Assembly (NCBI GenBank): GCA_949285135.1 | Contig: CASDXO010000012.1 | Coordinates: 54,204 to 118,203 of the forward strand | DNA: 64,000 bases | Source: an uncultured Phascolarctobacterium sp. | Lineage (GTDB): Bacteria; Bacillota; Negativicutes; Acidaminococcales; Acidaminococcaceae | Direction of reading: 5' to 3' | Part shown: positions 44,378 through 53,142 of the stretch, one piece after another | How positions within the stretch are numbered: position 1 is the first letter of the stretch | How the letters are laid out: every line of letters starts with the position of its first letter | The notes under the pieces: generated by a model | What the model was told of the DNA's origin: nothing | Database searches by the model: none | Seen by the model: only the letters and a program-made list of their open reading frames with translations | Translations under genes and position numbers: made by a program

Positions 44378-44554
44378 ATGAGTGAAAAAGAAATGGCAAT
44401 GGCGTTGAGCGAGGCGCTCAGCGAAAATGAAGAACTTGAAATAAACAATGTGAGAACCTTTGAAGAAGCTGGCATGCTTACTCGTGATGCTGGTTTAATC
44501 ATTAAGCTGCTGGATGGTTCAGAGTTCCAGGTAAGTATCGTAAGGAGGCACTAA
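44378..44554 (+). CDS. Small acidic protein
   Basis: 58 residues, below the usual size cut-off. Glu-rich N-terminal helix (MSEKEMAMALSEALSENEEL) then a short alpha/beta part ending QVSIVRRH. ATG 44378 is behind AAGGAGATG. It stands directly behind a promoter copied from the amidoligase promoter, so it is a candidate partner or substrate of that enzyme (inference). Confidence 0.6.
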   Translation: MSEKEMAMALSEALSENEELEINNVRTFEEAGMLTRDAGLIIKLLDGSEFQVSIVRRH

Positions 44555-44557
44555 GAG

Positions 44558-44713
44558 ATGTCATTCATTGATGTTCTTAACATTCCTGAAGCAAGAGAGC
44601 TGGTTGACCAGATTGAAGAACTCATCGGCGAAGATGAGACTGAGTTAGTTCGCATTCGTACAAATCTTATTCAAGAATTGAAAAGAATGACTGGTTATGA
44701 ATATATCCTTTAA
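44558..44713 (+). CDS. Small helical protein
   Basis: 51 residues, start 3 bases after the previous stop and behind AAGGAGG. Amphipathic helices (ARELVDQIEELIGEDETELV, then LIQELKRMTGYEY). No family recognised. Read with the acidic protein. Confidence 0.55.
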   Translation: MSFIDVLNIPEARELVDQIEELIGEDETELVRIRTNLIQELKRMTGYEYIL

Positions 44714-44739
44714 AAAATAATACATACATTCTTGAGGTT

Positions 44740-44772
44740 AAAGACTGGAGAATAACTCCAGTCTTTTTTTGT
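44740..44772 (+). terminator. Terminator closing the accessory island
   Basis: An 11-bp perfect stem (44740-44750 with 44756-44766) and a T tract. Confidence 0.9.
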
Positions 44773-44784
44773 TTTTCGTGAAAG

Positions 44785-44960
44785 TTGGCACAAAGTTGGC
44801 ACAATTGGCACTTTTAGCTATGGTTTTGGGCATTCTGGCGTGGGACAATAAAAGTACAGCAGATGACGCTTGCTGGACGATACGTGTCCCGATATTGGGC
44901 GCGGGTCCTTCCTGGGGTGGGGTGGTCAACGATGGTCGGGCACCCCGCGTTCAGTCTACT
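44785..44960. other. Candidate cos (packaging) region
   Basis: About 230 bases before the small terminase gene hold no convincing gene. TTGGCAC occurs three times (44785, 44796, 44805), spaced 11 and 9 bases, as terminase-binding sites might. Further on, 44897-44945 is unusually G+C-rich; GGGCGCGGGTCC at 44897-44908 recalls the lambda cos cut region. The lambda-like terminase next door predicts cos packaging. The exact cut is unknown, and the order of repeats and G+C block is reversed relative to lambda. Confidence 0.4.
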
Positions 44961-45000
44961 ATAAAAATTTTCTGAAAAGGGGTGGAAATTAGCTTATAAA

Positions 45001-45786
45001 ATGACAAAAAACAAAACGAATATAAACACCCTCGAAGATGAAAAAAAGCTATCTGAAATAAAATCTGCGCTTGTGAATAGTGCTTTGGGCGGTATTAGAC
45101 AGGAAGAAACTATCGTATCGAAAAGCAGTTCTGGCGTGCCAGTTGCTCGTAAGAAAATATCTTCGTCTAAACCAGATCCTCAGGCTGCATTAGCATATGC
45201 CAAGTTAGTGAATCATGGTAAAGATTGTGAACCGGCAGTCCGTAATAAGTTTCTGCAGGTATCTGATGATGGGCGTATACTGCTGAGTACCTCAAAATTA
45301 GCTGAAATTATGAGCGTAAGTACCAAAACAGTTGGTGTTTGGGAGAGACAAGGATGTCCAAAAGAGAAGCGTGGATGGTATGACATAGCTGCAGTAATTA
45401 GGTGGCGCGGTCGCGAAATTGGCGTTCAGGGAGGTACTGACGGTATGGCAGCTAAGCTTGAAGCCGATACTCGACTTAAACAGGCTAAGGCAGCTATGGC
45501 AGAAGCAGAACTGCGACTGAAAAATGGTGAGCTTATACCGCTGAGTCTTGTGGAGGAACGACTGGGTGAATTGTTCAGTGAAATAAGAACCTCTGTTTTA
45601 TCGATAGGTGATTATATTATGTCTGAAACTTATACCCAATACCCGGAACTTGCGCCACAGGCAAGGAGGATGATTCAAATTTATGTCAGAGAAGCACTTA
45701 AAAATATCGCAGATACAGGAAGCTTCAGATATATTGCCGGACAGTCTGCTAAAAAATCAGCTGGACGCCCTCGAAAACGTTATTAA
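45001..45786 (+). CDS. Terminase small subunit (Nu1-like)
   Basis: 261 residues. A winged-helix HTH (LLSTSKLAEIMSVSTKTVGVWERQG, about 97-122) recognises the packaging site. A helical dimerisation part (KLEADTRLKQAKAAMAEAELRLKNGE) follows, as in lambda Nu1. Ser/Lys-rich N-terminus and a basic end (GRPRKRY). Start spacing to GGGGTGG is long, so the N-terminus is less certain. It overlaps the large subunit by 104 bases. Confidence 0.82.
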   Translation: MTKNKTNINTLEDEKKLSEIKSALVNSALGGIRQEETIVSKSSSGVPVARKKISSSKPDPQAALAYAKLVNHGKDCEPAVRNKFLQVSDDGRILLSTSKLAEIMSVSTKTVGVWERQGCPKEKRGWYDIAAVIRWRGREIGVQGGTDGMAAKLEADTRLKQAKAAMAEAELRLKNGELIPLSLVEERLGELFSEIRTSVLSIGDYIMSETYTQYPELAPQARRMIQIYVREALKNIADTGSFRYIAGQSAKKSAGRPRKRY

Positions 45787-47554
45787 AAAGAGCCTAAAAA
45801 TATTTGTGCCACCGGAACGCATCAAGGTTAGCGAGTGGGCTGATAGATATCGCTATATGTCCTCCGAAGAAACTTCAAGGCCCGGCCCTTGGAGAACGTC
45901 TATTGTTCCTTATTTGGGTAAAATCATGGACTGCTTCAATGTGGATAGCATTGAAAAGGTTATATTCCTAAAGCCAACGCAGGTTGGTGGTACTGAAGCA
46001 GGTATAAATATTGTCGGATATATCATAGATCAACAGCCTTGTCGTATCTTATATGTTCTTCCTGATGAAGATGTCATGAAAGATTTCTCAAATGAAAGGC
46101 TGCAGAAAGTTTTACGCACTAATGAGTGCTTTAACGGCAAGTATTACGAAGACAGTAAGGATTTGCTTTTAAGGTATAATGGTGGTTTTTGTAAGTTTGG
46201 TAATGCGGCAAGTGCTGCAAAACTTGCCAGCTGGTCTGTGCCGGTTATCATCTTGGATGAGATCGATAAATATCCAAGGCAAGCAGGCAAGGAGTCATCA
46301 CCTCTTAAACTGGCAGAGGAAAGAACCAAAAACTGGCCGCCGGGAAAACGTAAGTTATTTTTCTTTTCTACACCAACATATAAGACTGGTAACATTTGGC
46401 AGCTATATGAAAGTGCAGATGTCCGGCATGAATTTCAGGTGCCGTGCCCATTTTGTGGATATTATCAGCCGCTTGAATGGAATAACGTGAAATTCGATTC
46501 TTCTCAGGACATTACTGAAATTCAGTACAACACATATTATGAGTGCCGCAGTTGCGGTGGCCATATAACTGACCAATACAAGCCTGATATGCTGGAAAAA
46601 GGACGCTGGGTACCCTTAAACGAGGTCAAAGGCAAGCCTAAAGATGTGGCTTTTAAACTTAATTCTTTATATAGTCCGTGGGTAACATTTGGCCAAATGG
46701 CAGCTGAATTCATGAAGAGTAAAGATGACCCACTTAAACTTATGAATTTTGTTAATTCGTGGCTGGGGGAACCTTGGGAAAGCAAGTCTGCAGTACTTGA
46801 TGTTGATGTTGTACTGCAGCATAGAACTGATTGCCCGATGGGTATTGTACCTGACTGGGCACAGATGCTTACAGGCGGTGTTGACGTACAGCAAGGATAT
46901 CTGTATTGGCAGATAGATGCTTGGGGTGCTGGTGTTACAAGCCAGCGTATTGCGTATGGTCGGTGCTTAACTTGGGAAGATTTAGACGAAATCATGGATA
47001 CTGTTTTCCCCGATGCTTCAGGAAAACCTACACTGCAGGTTGGGGCATATGCTGTAGATACCGGCTACCGAACGGAAGAAGTCTATGACTATTGCGAAAG
47101 CAGAAAAAACATTGCAATACCAGTTAAAGGTTCCGCATTCCCTATGGCTGGGCGGGCAAAACCGTCTAATATCGAACGCAAGGATAAAATCAACAAACAG
47201 CCGCTGCAGCTTTGGACTATTAATACTGATGCATACAAGAATGAAATTGCCCACCGGTTGAAAATACCTATTGGCCGTGGAAGTTGGATGCTTAATGCAG
47301 ACTGTGACAAAGAGTATGCAGAGCAGATTACATCTGAGCATAAGGTCATGGAAAATAAAGGCGGCAGACAGGTTGAAACTTGGCAGAAAAAAACATCTGC
47401 AAAGCAGAATCACTGGTGGGACTGCTCAGTATATAGCTTTGCTGTAGCTGATCTCATGCATATGAGATTATTACAGGATGATAATTTTGTAGATATGCCG
47501 TTGACAGAGTCAGATAGCGGTAATGAAATACCGAAACCTAATTTTTCTATATAA
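45683..47554 (+). CDS. Terminase large subunit (lambda GpA-like)
   Basis: DNA-packaging motor and nuclease, 623 residues. The ATPase part has IFLKPTQVGGTEAGIN (Walker A-like, about 97-112) and VPVIILDEIDKYP (Walker B). A CPFCG/CRSCGG zinc finger (about 256-290) and the nuclease part (GGVDVQQGYLYWQIDAWG) follow. AAGGAGG lies 13 bases before ATG 45683. The GpA type implies cos-site packaging. Confidence 0.92.
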   Translation: MSEKHLKISQIQEASDILPDSLLKNQLDALENVIKKSLKIFVPPERIKVSEWADRYRYMSSEETSRPGPWRTSIVPYLGKIMDCFNVDSIEKVIFLKPTQVGGTEAGINIVGYIIDQQPCRILYVLPDEDVMKDFSNERLQKVLRTNECFNGKYYEDSKDLLLRYNGGFCKFGNAASAAKLASWSVPVIILDEIDKYPRQAGKESSPLKLAEERTKNWPPGKRKLFFFSTPTYKTGNIWQLYESADVRHEFQVPCPFCGYYQPLEWNNVKFDSSQDITEIQYNTYYECRSCGGHITDQYKPDMLEKGRWVPLNEVKGKPKDVAFKLNSLYSPWVTFGQMAAEFMKSKDDPLKLMNFVNSWLGEPWESKSAVLDVDVVLQHRTDCPMGIVPDWAQMLTGGVDVQQGYLYWQIDAWGAGVTSQRIAYGRCLTWEDLDEIMDTVFPDASGKPTLQVGAYAVDTGYRTEEVYDYCESRKNIAIPVKGSAFPMAGRAKPSNIERKDKINKQPLQLWTINTDAYKNEIAHRLKIPIGRGSWMLNADCDKEYAEQITSEHKVMENKGGRQVETWQKKTSAKQNHWWDCSVYSFAVADLMHMRLLQDDNFVDMPLTESDSGNEIPKPNFSI

Positions 47555-47566
47555 GGTGGTGAAAAT

Positions 47567-47803
47567 GTGGCATCTATTGAGGAATTAAAGCAGCAGTTAC
47601 AAGAAACCAATGAGGCTATTTCAAAAATAAAACTCGGAGGACAGGAAATTCAGAGCAGAAATGGACGTGTGAAACTTGCTGATCTGAATGCATTACGGCA
47701 GGAAAAAGCCGATTTAGAACGTCAGATTGCAGAAGCTCAGTCAATGAATAGGATGGACAGCTTTGCTACACCAGTGTATTTCATGGGAAAGAGGAGATTT
47801 TAA
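47567..47803 (+). CDS. gpW-like head-tail joining protein
   Basis: 78 residues. SIEELKQQLQETNEAISKI, then RVKLADLNALRQEKADLERQI match lambda gpW, which plugs the portal after packaging. GTG 47567 follows AAGGTGG. It lies between terminase and portal as in lambda. Confidence 0.8.
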   Translation: MASIEELKQQLQETNEAISKIKLGGQEIQSRNGRVKLADLNALRQEKADLERQIAEAQSMNRMDSFATPVYFMGKRRF

Positions 47804-47806
47804 GGC

Positions 47807-49384
47807 ATGGAAAACAACCAGAGAAACCCCACTTGGGGGGAGCGTCTTGATAATTTTATAGGCTTTTTTAGTCCTGCGGCTGCTCTGGCAAGAAAAGCTG
47901 CTCGATTTAGACTGAGATTATCTCAGGAATATGATGCTGCAGCTCCATGGCGTAATAGTGCTAACTGGATTCCTGCAGACGGCAGAGCTGAAGAAATTAA
48001 CAGGCGCAGCAGGTCATTTTTGAGGAACAAAGCCCGTTATCTTGAGCGAAACAGCGAGATAGTAAACAGTGTTTTAAATGCTTATCTTCGTAATGTTGTA
48101 GGTAAAGGATTTAACTTACAGGTAAAGACCGATAATGCCGAGTGGAACAGTTTATTGGAGTCTGTTTGGCGTGAATGGTGCAAACCGAAGAACTGTGATG
48201 TAACTGGTCAGTATTCGCTTACAGAGGTTTTAACGATGATTGTGCGGCGAAAGCTTGTTGATGGCGGCATTCTCCTTGTCAAAACCTATGATAAAGACGC
48301 CAAAATACCTTTCCAGGTGCAGCTTAGAGAAGTTGATGATATTGACGCTTTTGGGCAGCTGAAATCTCCGCAAGGAAATCTTATTGTTGACGGGATAGAG
48401 GTCAATAAGCACGGTAAACATTTATCTTATTACCTGAAGCAATATGATTGGCAGTCACTGGTGCAGGTTGAAAGTGAAAGGATTTCAGCAGACAGAGTGT
48501 ATTATCTTTTCGAGAAGATCAGACCATCGCAGGTTCGTGAAATTACACGATTTGCGCGGACAATTGATAAGATAAATGATCTTGACGAGTTCTTTCAGGC
48601 TGTTATTTTTGCACAGAAAATTACTGCAGCAGTTGCGATATTTATAACCAGTGATGATTATTCGTCCAGTGGGGTTATCGGTCGCAGTGGTTCTGTGGCT
48701 GGTAGTGGTTCTGGAAAAGGAACTGATGTAGGTACAAGGATTGATCCGGGAAGTATTAAAAAATTAAACCCAGGTGAAAAGGTTGAAAGCCTTGTTCCGT
48801 CCGGTCAAACATCAGAACTTAACAATTTCAATTTGTCTATGATGAGGCAGATATCTTCTGGCCAAGGGTTAAGCTATGAGCAGGTAACAAGAGATGTCAG
48901 CCAGGTCAATTATTCTTCTGCAAGGCAGAATTTACTGGAAGACTGGAAGGTGTTTAGTACTGAGCAGCAGTTTTTGATCGAGCACTTCCTTGATGATGTT
49001 TTTGAACAGGTTATAAAATCAGCAATTCTTAGTGGGTTTATACCTGCAGAAAATTTGCCAAGGGATTTTTGGAAAAATCCAGGAGTTTATTTAAAACATC
49101 AATTTGTAGGACAGTCTATGCCATGGATAGATCCGTACAAGGAAGCTTTGGCTAATCAGATATTGCTTGCAAGCTATCAGATGACACTTCATGAATATTG
49201 TGCAAAAACGGGCAGAGATTATGAAGAGGTTATCGAACAGATTTTAAAAGAAAATGAAGCCCTTGGAAATTTAACGTTAGGGCAGAAAGGGGATAATGCA
49301 GTTAATGGCAGCGCAAAAGGGAATAAAAACTCTAACAATTCAGCAGCGGCAGGCAATTCCGCGTCAAAGAGCAGCAACGCTTAA
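47807..49384 (+). CDS. Portal protein (lambda gpB family)
   Basis: 525 residues. FLRNKARYLERNSEIVNSVLNAY pattern near 75-97, VGKGFNLQ, and the C-terminal WIDPYKEALANQILLASYQMTLHEY are typical of the lambda portal family; the dodecamer forms the head vertex for DNA passage. A Ser/Gly-rich loop lies near 285-310. The 3' end overlaps the protease-capsid gene by 89 bases. Confidence 0.9.
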   Translation: MENNQRNPTWGERLDNFIGFFSPAAALARKAARFRLRLSQEYDAAAPWRNSANWIPADGRAEEINRRSRSFLRNKARYLERNSEIVNSVLNAYLRNVVGKGFNLQVKTDNAEWNSLLESVWREWCKPKNCDVTGQYSLTEVLTMIVRRKLVDGGILLVKTYDKDAKIPFQVQLREVDDIDAFGQLKSPQGNLIVDGIEVNKHGKHLSYYLKQYDWQSLVQVESERISADRVYYLFEKIRPSQVREITRFARTIDKINDLDEFFQAVIFAQKITAAVAIFITSDDYSSSGVIGRSGSVAGSGSGKGTDVGTRIDPGSIKKLNPGEKVESLVPSGQTSELNNFNLSMMRQISSGQGLSYEQVTRDVSQVNYSSARQNLLEDWKVFSTEQQFLIEHFLDDVFEQVIKSAILSGFIPAENLPRDFWKNPGVYLKHQFVGQSMPWIDPYKEALANQILLASYQMTLHEYCAKTGRDYEEVIEQILKENEALGNLTLGQKGDNAVNGSAKGNKNSNNSAAAGNSASKSSNA

Positions 49385-51248
49385 TAATTTTAACAAAGAG
49401 AACCGTACAGCAACGTTGAGTTTCGCCAGCGAAACTCCAGTAATTGACCCATGGGGTGACTCTGAGATTTTACGATGTACTGCTGAAGCTATGGACACTG
49501 CTCGCTTTGACAATAGTATTATGCCGGTTCTTTTTAACCATAACCGTAATGATGTTATCGGTAAGCCCACAAAATTATGGGTAGAAAATGGCAAAGCATA
49601 CGCTGAAATTCAGTTTGATGAAGACGAAGCAAGCCAGCGTATTATGTCAAAGGTTGAAAGCGGTAGTCTTAGAGGTGTTTCTGTTGGCTATCGTGTTGCG
49701 GAATGGCGCATAATTAAGCGCGGTGAAACCTCTGCTGATGGTATTCAGGGACCGGCATGGATTGCAGAACGCTGGGAAGTCTTTGAAATAAGCATCGTGT
49801 CAATTCCTGCTGATACCGCTGTAGGCGTAGGACGTAGCTTAGCGATTGAAGATTATTTTGATGATGGATTAAGATCCGAGAATGGAGGAAATGCAATGGG
49901 TGACGATGATAAAAAACAAAAACAACAAGACAATCAACAAAGAGCAGCTGCTCCGGTTTCGGTTCCGGCAACAGCTGCTAATGCGCCTGATGTAGAAGCA
50001 GAACGCGCAGCGGCTGTTGCTGCTGAACGCGAACGCTCTGCGCAGATCAATAATCTGTGCCGTCAGTTCAGCATTGAAGATGAGAGACGTGACGCATGGC
50101 TTCATGACGGCACTTCTGTTGAACAGGTTAACCGTGATATACTCGACATTTTATGTAAACGAAATGCTCCCTCTCCGACTGCCGGTAGTCTGCAGGTAAG
50201 TCAAGATGCTGTAGATAAAAAACGCGAATTATATCGCGACGGCTTCTTGCTGCGTAGCGGTATTGACGTAGCTAATCCTGTAAGTGGCGCTGATAAAATT
50301 CGGCACATGAGCATGATGAATATTGCTCAGGATATGTTGCTGGGCCGTGGTGAACGTAATGTTATGGGAATGGCTCCTGAAGAGCTGTTCAAACGTAGCA
50401 TGTCTACAGGTTTGTTACCTGATCTGTTTGCAGATATTACTAAAGTAAGCATTCTGGCAGGTTATCAGGCTGCTGACGCAACCTATGACAAATGGGCATT
50501 TATCGGCAGCGTACCAGATTTCAGAGAACGTAAATCTATTCGTTTTGGTATGGATGAAGAATCGAAGAAAATTCCGGAAAATGGCGAATTTACCAATGCA
50601 ATTCTGAAAGAAGGCAAAGTATCCTTCAAGATTGATACTTATGGACGCTCCTACAGCTATACCCGCCAGATGTTCATCAATGATGATAAGGATGTTCTGA
50701 CTAAAATCCCTTATATGTTGGGCAGAAAATATCCGCTTTTGATTAACAGACTTGCTTATGCAGCTCTTGCTGGAGGTACTTATACTACTAAGATAAATTT
50801 GGGAACCGGTGGTACTATCAGTACTTCTACTTTAGCTGAAGCCATGAAGTTATTGCGCCTGCGTAAAGACCCGACCACAAAAGAATCTTTGCGTATCCGT
50901 CCGAAGTTTTTAGTTGTTCCTGTAGCACAGGAAGCTGTTGCAGCTCAGTTCTTGGCATCTACTGCAGATCCTGAAGCACAAAACAGCGGTGTAAAAAATA
51001 TCTATCAGGGAGCGCTTACTTTAATCAGTGACCCTGAATTAGATGCAGCCGATTCTGACGCATGGTATTTGATGGGCGAGCCTGTTGACGGCGAAGGTGT
51101 TCGTGTTGACTTCCTGAATGGTAATAAAACTCCTATTATTGAAAGCCAGGTTGCTTTTGAAACTTTGGGCTGGAAATACAGAAGCTATTTTGACTTTGGC
51201 GTGACCATGCTCAGCACTTTGGGTTACGTTAAAAATGCAGGTAAATAA
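49296..51248 (+). CDS. Prohead protease-major capsid fusion
   Basis: 650 residues in two parts. Residues 1-190 are an HK97-type (S78) prohead protease: VLFNHNRNDVIGKPTKL holds the catalytic His, SLRGVSVGYRV the Ser, and WEVFEISIVSIPADTAVGVG the conserved end. A charged Gln/Lys/Ala/Glu-rich linker (about 200-260) acts like a delta/scaffold segment. The rest is an HK97-fold capsid (LLPDLFADITKVSILAGY, GRSYSYTRQMFINDD, and the end FDFGVTMLSTLGYVKNAG). An internal ribosome-binding site and ATG at 49896 allow the capsid part to be made alone. ATG 49296 is behind AGAAAGGGG. Confidence 0.9.
   Translation: MQLMAAQKGIKTLTIQQRQAIPRQRAATLNNFNKENRTATLSFASETPVIDPWGDSEILRCTAEAMDTARFDNSIMPVLFNHNRNDVIGKPTKLWVENGKAYAEIQFDEDEASQRIMSKVESGSLRGVSVGYRVAEWRIIKRGETSADGIQGPAWIAERWEVFEISIVSIPADTAVGVGRSLAIEDYFDDGLRSENGGNAMGDDDKKQKQQDNQQRAAAPVSVPATAANAPDVEAERAAAVAAERERSAQINNLCRQFSIEDERRDAWLHDGTSVEQVNRDILDILCKRNAPSPTAGSLQVSQDAVDKKRELYRDGFLLRSGIDVANPVSGADKIRHMSMMNIAQDMLLGRGERNVMGMAPEELFKRSMSTGLLPDLFADITKVSILAGYQAADATYDKWAFIGSVPDFRERKSIRFGMDEESKKIPENGEFTNAILKEGKVSFKIDTYGRSYSYTRQMFINDDKDVLTKIPYMLGRKYPLLINRLAYAALAGGTYTTKINLGTGGTISTSTLAEAMKLLRLRKDPTTKESLRIRPKFLVVPVAQEAVAAQFLASTADPEAQNSGVKNIYQGALTLISDPELDAADSDAWYLMGEPVDGEGVRVDFLNGNKTPIIESQVAFETLGWKYRSYFDFGVTMLSTLGYVKNAGK
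49884..49898 (+). promoter_or_regulatory. Internal ribosome-binding site and start for free capsid protein
   Basis: GGAGG (49884-49888), 7 bases, ATG (49896-49898), in the frame of the fusion. It would give a 450-residue scaffold-plus-capsid protein starting MGDDDKKQ, right at the end of the protease domain. Confidence 0.65.
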
Positions 51249-51261
51249 GGAGGGGTAATTT

Positions 51262-51627
51262 ATGGCTAATGAACAAGCTATTTTTCGTTGCAAAGGCGAT
51301 AAAATCGACTATGTATGTACGGCAGCCGTAGCTTGCGGCGATGTCATCAAACTGGCCAGCGGTATGGTTGGCGTTGCAGAAGTTGGCGGCGTAGAAAATA
51401 AAGAAATTGCGCTGACCGTAACTGGTGTTTTTGAGTTCGCTACCGACGGGGCAAAGATTGACCAAGGAGCTCTGGTATATCTCAAATCTGACGGCAAGGT
51501 GTCTGCTACTAAAGGCAGCAATACCTTAATTGGGGTTGCATGGACTGCTGCTCCCGCAACGTCTGGAGCTACAGTTTATGTAAACATCAATGTAGGTACA
51601 GAACCGGCTGCTGGCGCTGCAGGCTGA
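51262..51627 (+). CDS. DUF2190-like head decoration protein
   Basis: 121 residues. IDYVCTAAVACGDVIKLASGMVGVA, then VTGVFEF and LVYLKSDGKVSAT are the small beta-rich DUF2190 pattern, seen after capsid genes and linked to capsid stabilisation. ATG behind AAGGAGGGG. Confidence 0.8.
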   Translation: MANEQAIFRCKGDKIDYVCTAAVACGDVIKLASGMVGVAEVGGVENKEIALTVTGVFEFATDGAKIDQGALVYLKSDGKVSATKGSNTLIGVAWTAAPATSGATVYVNINVGTEPAAGAAG

Positions 51628-51640
51628 TTTAAGAAAAACA

Positions 51641-51675
51641 AAATAGGGGTGGTTTATGTCTACCCCTATTTTTTA
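51641..51675 (+). terminator. Terminator between head and connector genes
   Basis: A 10-bp stem AAATAGGGGT/ACCCCTATTT (51641-51650, 51662-51671) followed by Ts. It probably lowers expression of connector and tail genes relative to capsid. Confidence 0.75.
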
Positions 51676-51716
51676 TACCCAAAAACAGCATTTTTTACTG
51701 AAATGCAGGTGATTTT

Positions 51717-52061
51717 ATGAATAATTTTGTGAAAAATATCGTCCAGGATGCCCTGATGCATACTGATATTTTTACCGAGGAAATACTTTATAATGGCCAA
51801 AAAATTCTGGCCATGGTAGAAATTGGTGAAAATGAGGTTAGTAATTCACCCGGCATTATGAAACGAACCGGCACTACAGTTATCAGCGGCAGCGGGTTTT
51901 TTACTTTATCGGTAGCAGATGTTCCGGAACCTAAAAGACAAGATCAGATTGTCTATAATGGCCAAAAATACAATGTTGCCGGTATCGAATTGCTGGACTC
52001 CATGTCCGGGACAGTAACTGTTAAAGTTACCACTGCTGAAAGGGGGTACTTTGGTAGATGA
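51717..52061 (+). CDS. Head-tail connector (gpFII-like), putative
   Basis: 114 residues with beta-rich layout (GFFTLSVADVP, QIVYNGQKYNVAGIELLDS, GTVTVKVTTAERG) at the place of lambda FII, which joins head and tail. Family assignment rests mainly on position and size. Confidence 0.6.
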   Translation: MNNFVKNIVQDALMHTDIFTEEILYNGQKILAMVEIGENEVSNSPGIMKRTGTTVISGSGFFTLSVADVPEPKRQDQIVYNGQKYNVAGIELLDSMSGTVTVKVTTAERGYFGR

Positions 52062-52618
52062 TTACTGTTGATGTCAGAGATGAGATTACTCCGTTCATCC
52101 GCAGCTGGCTGCAGCAAAATCCCCGGTTTATCCGCAGCCTTACCAAAAGCTTAGGCTGGTACGCGCAGCGTGAAATTAAAGCATTATCAAGAGATAGCCG
52201 CGTTACTTCTCGCTGGCCGAAACGTACACCGTTAAAGATTCGCCGGAAACTGGATGCACAAGCGCCGCGGCAATGGCTGGGGAAACTGAGAAATGCTATT
52301 GGATATCAATATTATGAGGGTGCCGTGATGATCGGCTGGACATCAGCTACAGCGGCAATGGAAGGCAGAATTCAGGAAGAAGGTATAAGCCGAACTGTTA
52401 CTCCATTTTTACGTAGGTTTTTTGGTCAACGCGGTGTTCCGCTCAAAGGCAGCACTACTCATATCAACGTGCCGGCACGTCCATTGTTTGAACCGGCAAT
52501 GGAGCTGGTGCAGCCAAAAATTGGAGCGTTTGTGTCGCAGCGTGTTGGTGAGTATATCAATAACGGTGGGTTCGTAAAATCAGCCGGTAAGGGCAGAAAG
52601 TATGAGGTGTTTGGTTGA
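52058..52618 (+). CDS. Minor tail/tail completion protein (gpZ-like)
   Basis: 186 residues, basic and helical, with the RSWLQQNPRFIRSLTKSLGW start and the end ARPLFEPAMELVQPKIGAFV typical of tail completion proteins. It overlaps neighbours on both sides by 4 and 1 bases. Position agrees with lambda Z. Confidence 0.65.
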   Translation: MITVDVRDEITPFIRSWLQQNPRFIRSLTKSLGWYAQREIKALSRDSRVTSRWPKRTPLKIRRKLDAQAPRQWLGKLRNAIGYQYYEGAVMIGWTSATAAMEGRIQEEGISRTVTPFLRRFFGQRGVPLKGSTTHINVPARPLFEPAMELVQPKIGAFVSQRVGEYINNGGFVKSAGKGRKYEVFG

Positions 52619-53127
52619 TGGTTAATTATCTACAAAATGAGGACCTGGTATCCGTTGGCGTTAAACTTTCAGATTGCATTGCTACTGATCCGGACGTGAT
52701 TGATTATTGCGAAAAACATTTTGGTAAAAAAATCACTGTAATTGTCGGCGCTGATGAAGCGTCCATTCCTGGTGAAAACTACACGCCATATGTTTTTCTG
52801 AATGCATTATCTAAAAACGAAGGCGCCACCTCTAAAATGGCACAGTATGAAGTTTACTTCTGCATCGGGATTAGTTCTGCAGAAAATGATGCTGCAGATA
52901 ATGAAAACGGAACTATAGTTCTTACCGGTGCGCAAAGACTTTCTGAACTTATGACGCTGATTCAGAACGCATTGAACACATATAAGAAACCGAATAGTTG
53001 TAATCCTCCCGATAAGGTCGAAACAACTATTTTTGGCCGAGTTGGGAATTCTCCAACCCATTGGATGGGGGCCATTGCTGCAGTATGGCAAATGGAACTC
53101 GCTATGGGTGAAAAATTTGAATTTTAG
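52618..53127 (+). CDS. Tail terminator protein (putative)
   Basis: 169 residues from ATG 52618. Position between the completion protein and tail tube gene fits lambda U. DPDVIDYCEKHFGKKITVIVG and LSELMTLIQNALNTYK are visible; the family call is mostly by synteny. Confidence 0.6.
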   Translation: MVNYLQNEDLVSVGVKLSDCIATDPDVIDYCEKHFGKKITVIVGADEASIPGENYTPYVFLNALSKNEGATSKMAQYEVYFCIGISSAENDAADNENGTIVLTGAQRLSELMTLIQNALNTYKKPNSCNPPDKVETTIFGRVGNSPTHWMGAIAAVWQMELAMGEKFEF

Positions 53128-53142
53128 AAAGGAGAGCTTATT

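Noticed and set aside
44785..44811. Sigma-54 promoter from the TTGGCAC boxes
   Set aside because: The matching TTGC element at the right distance is missing; three evenly spaced copies fit binding sites better.
44769..44975. 68-codon + strand ORF, and a 63-codon minus ORF at 44738-44929, before terminase
   Set aside because: No ribosome-binding site, no family; they overlap a terminator and the G+C-rich candidate cos block.
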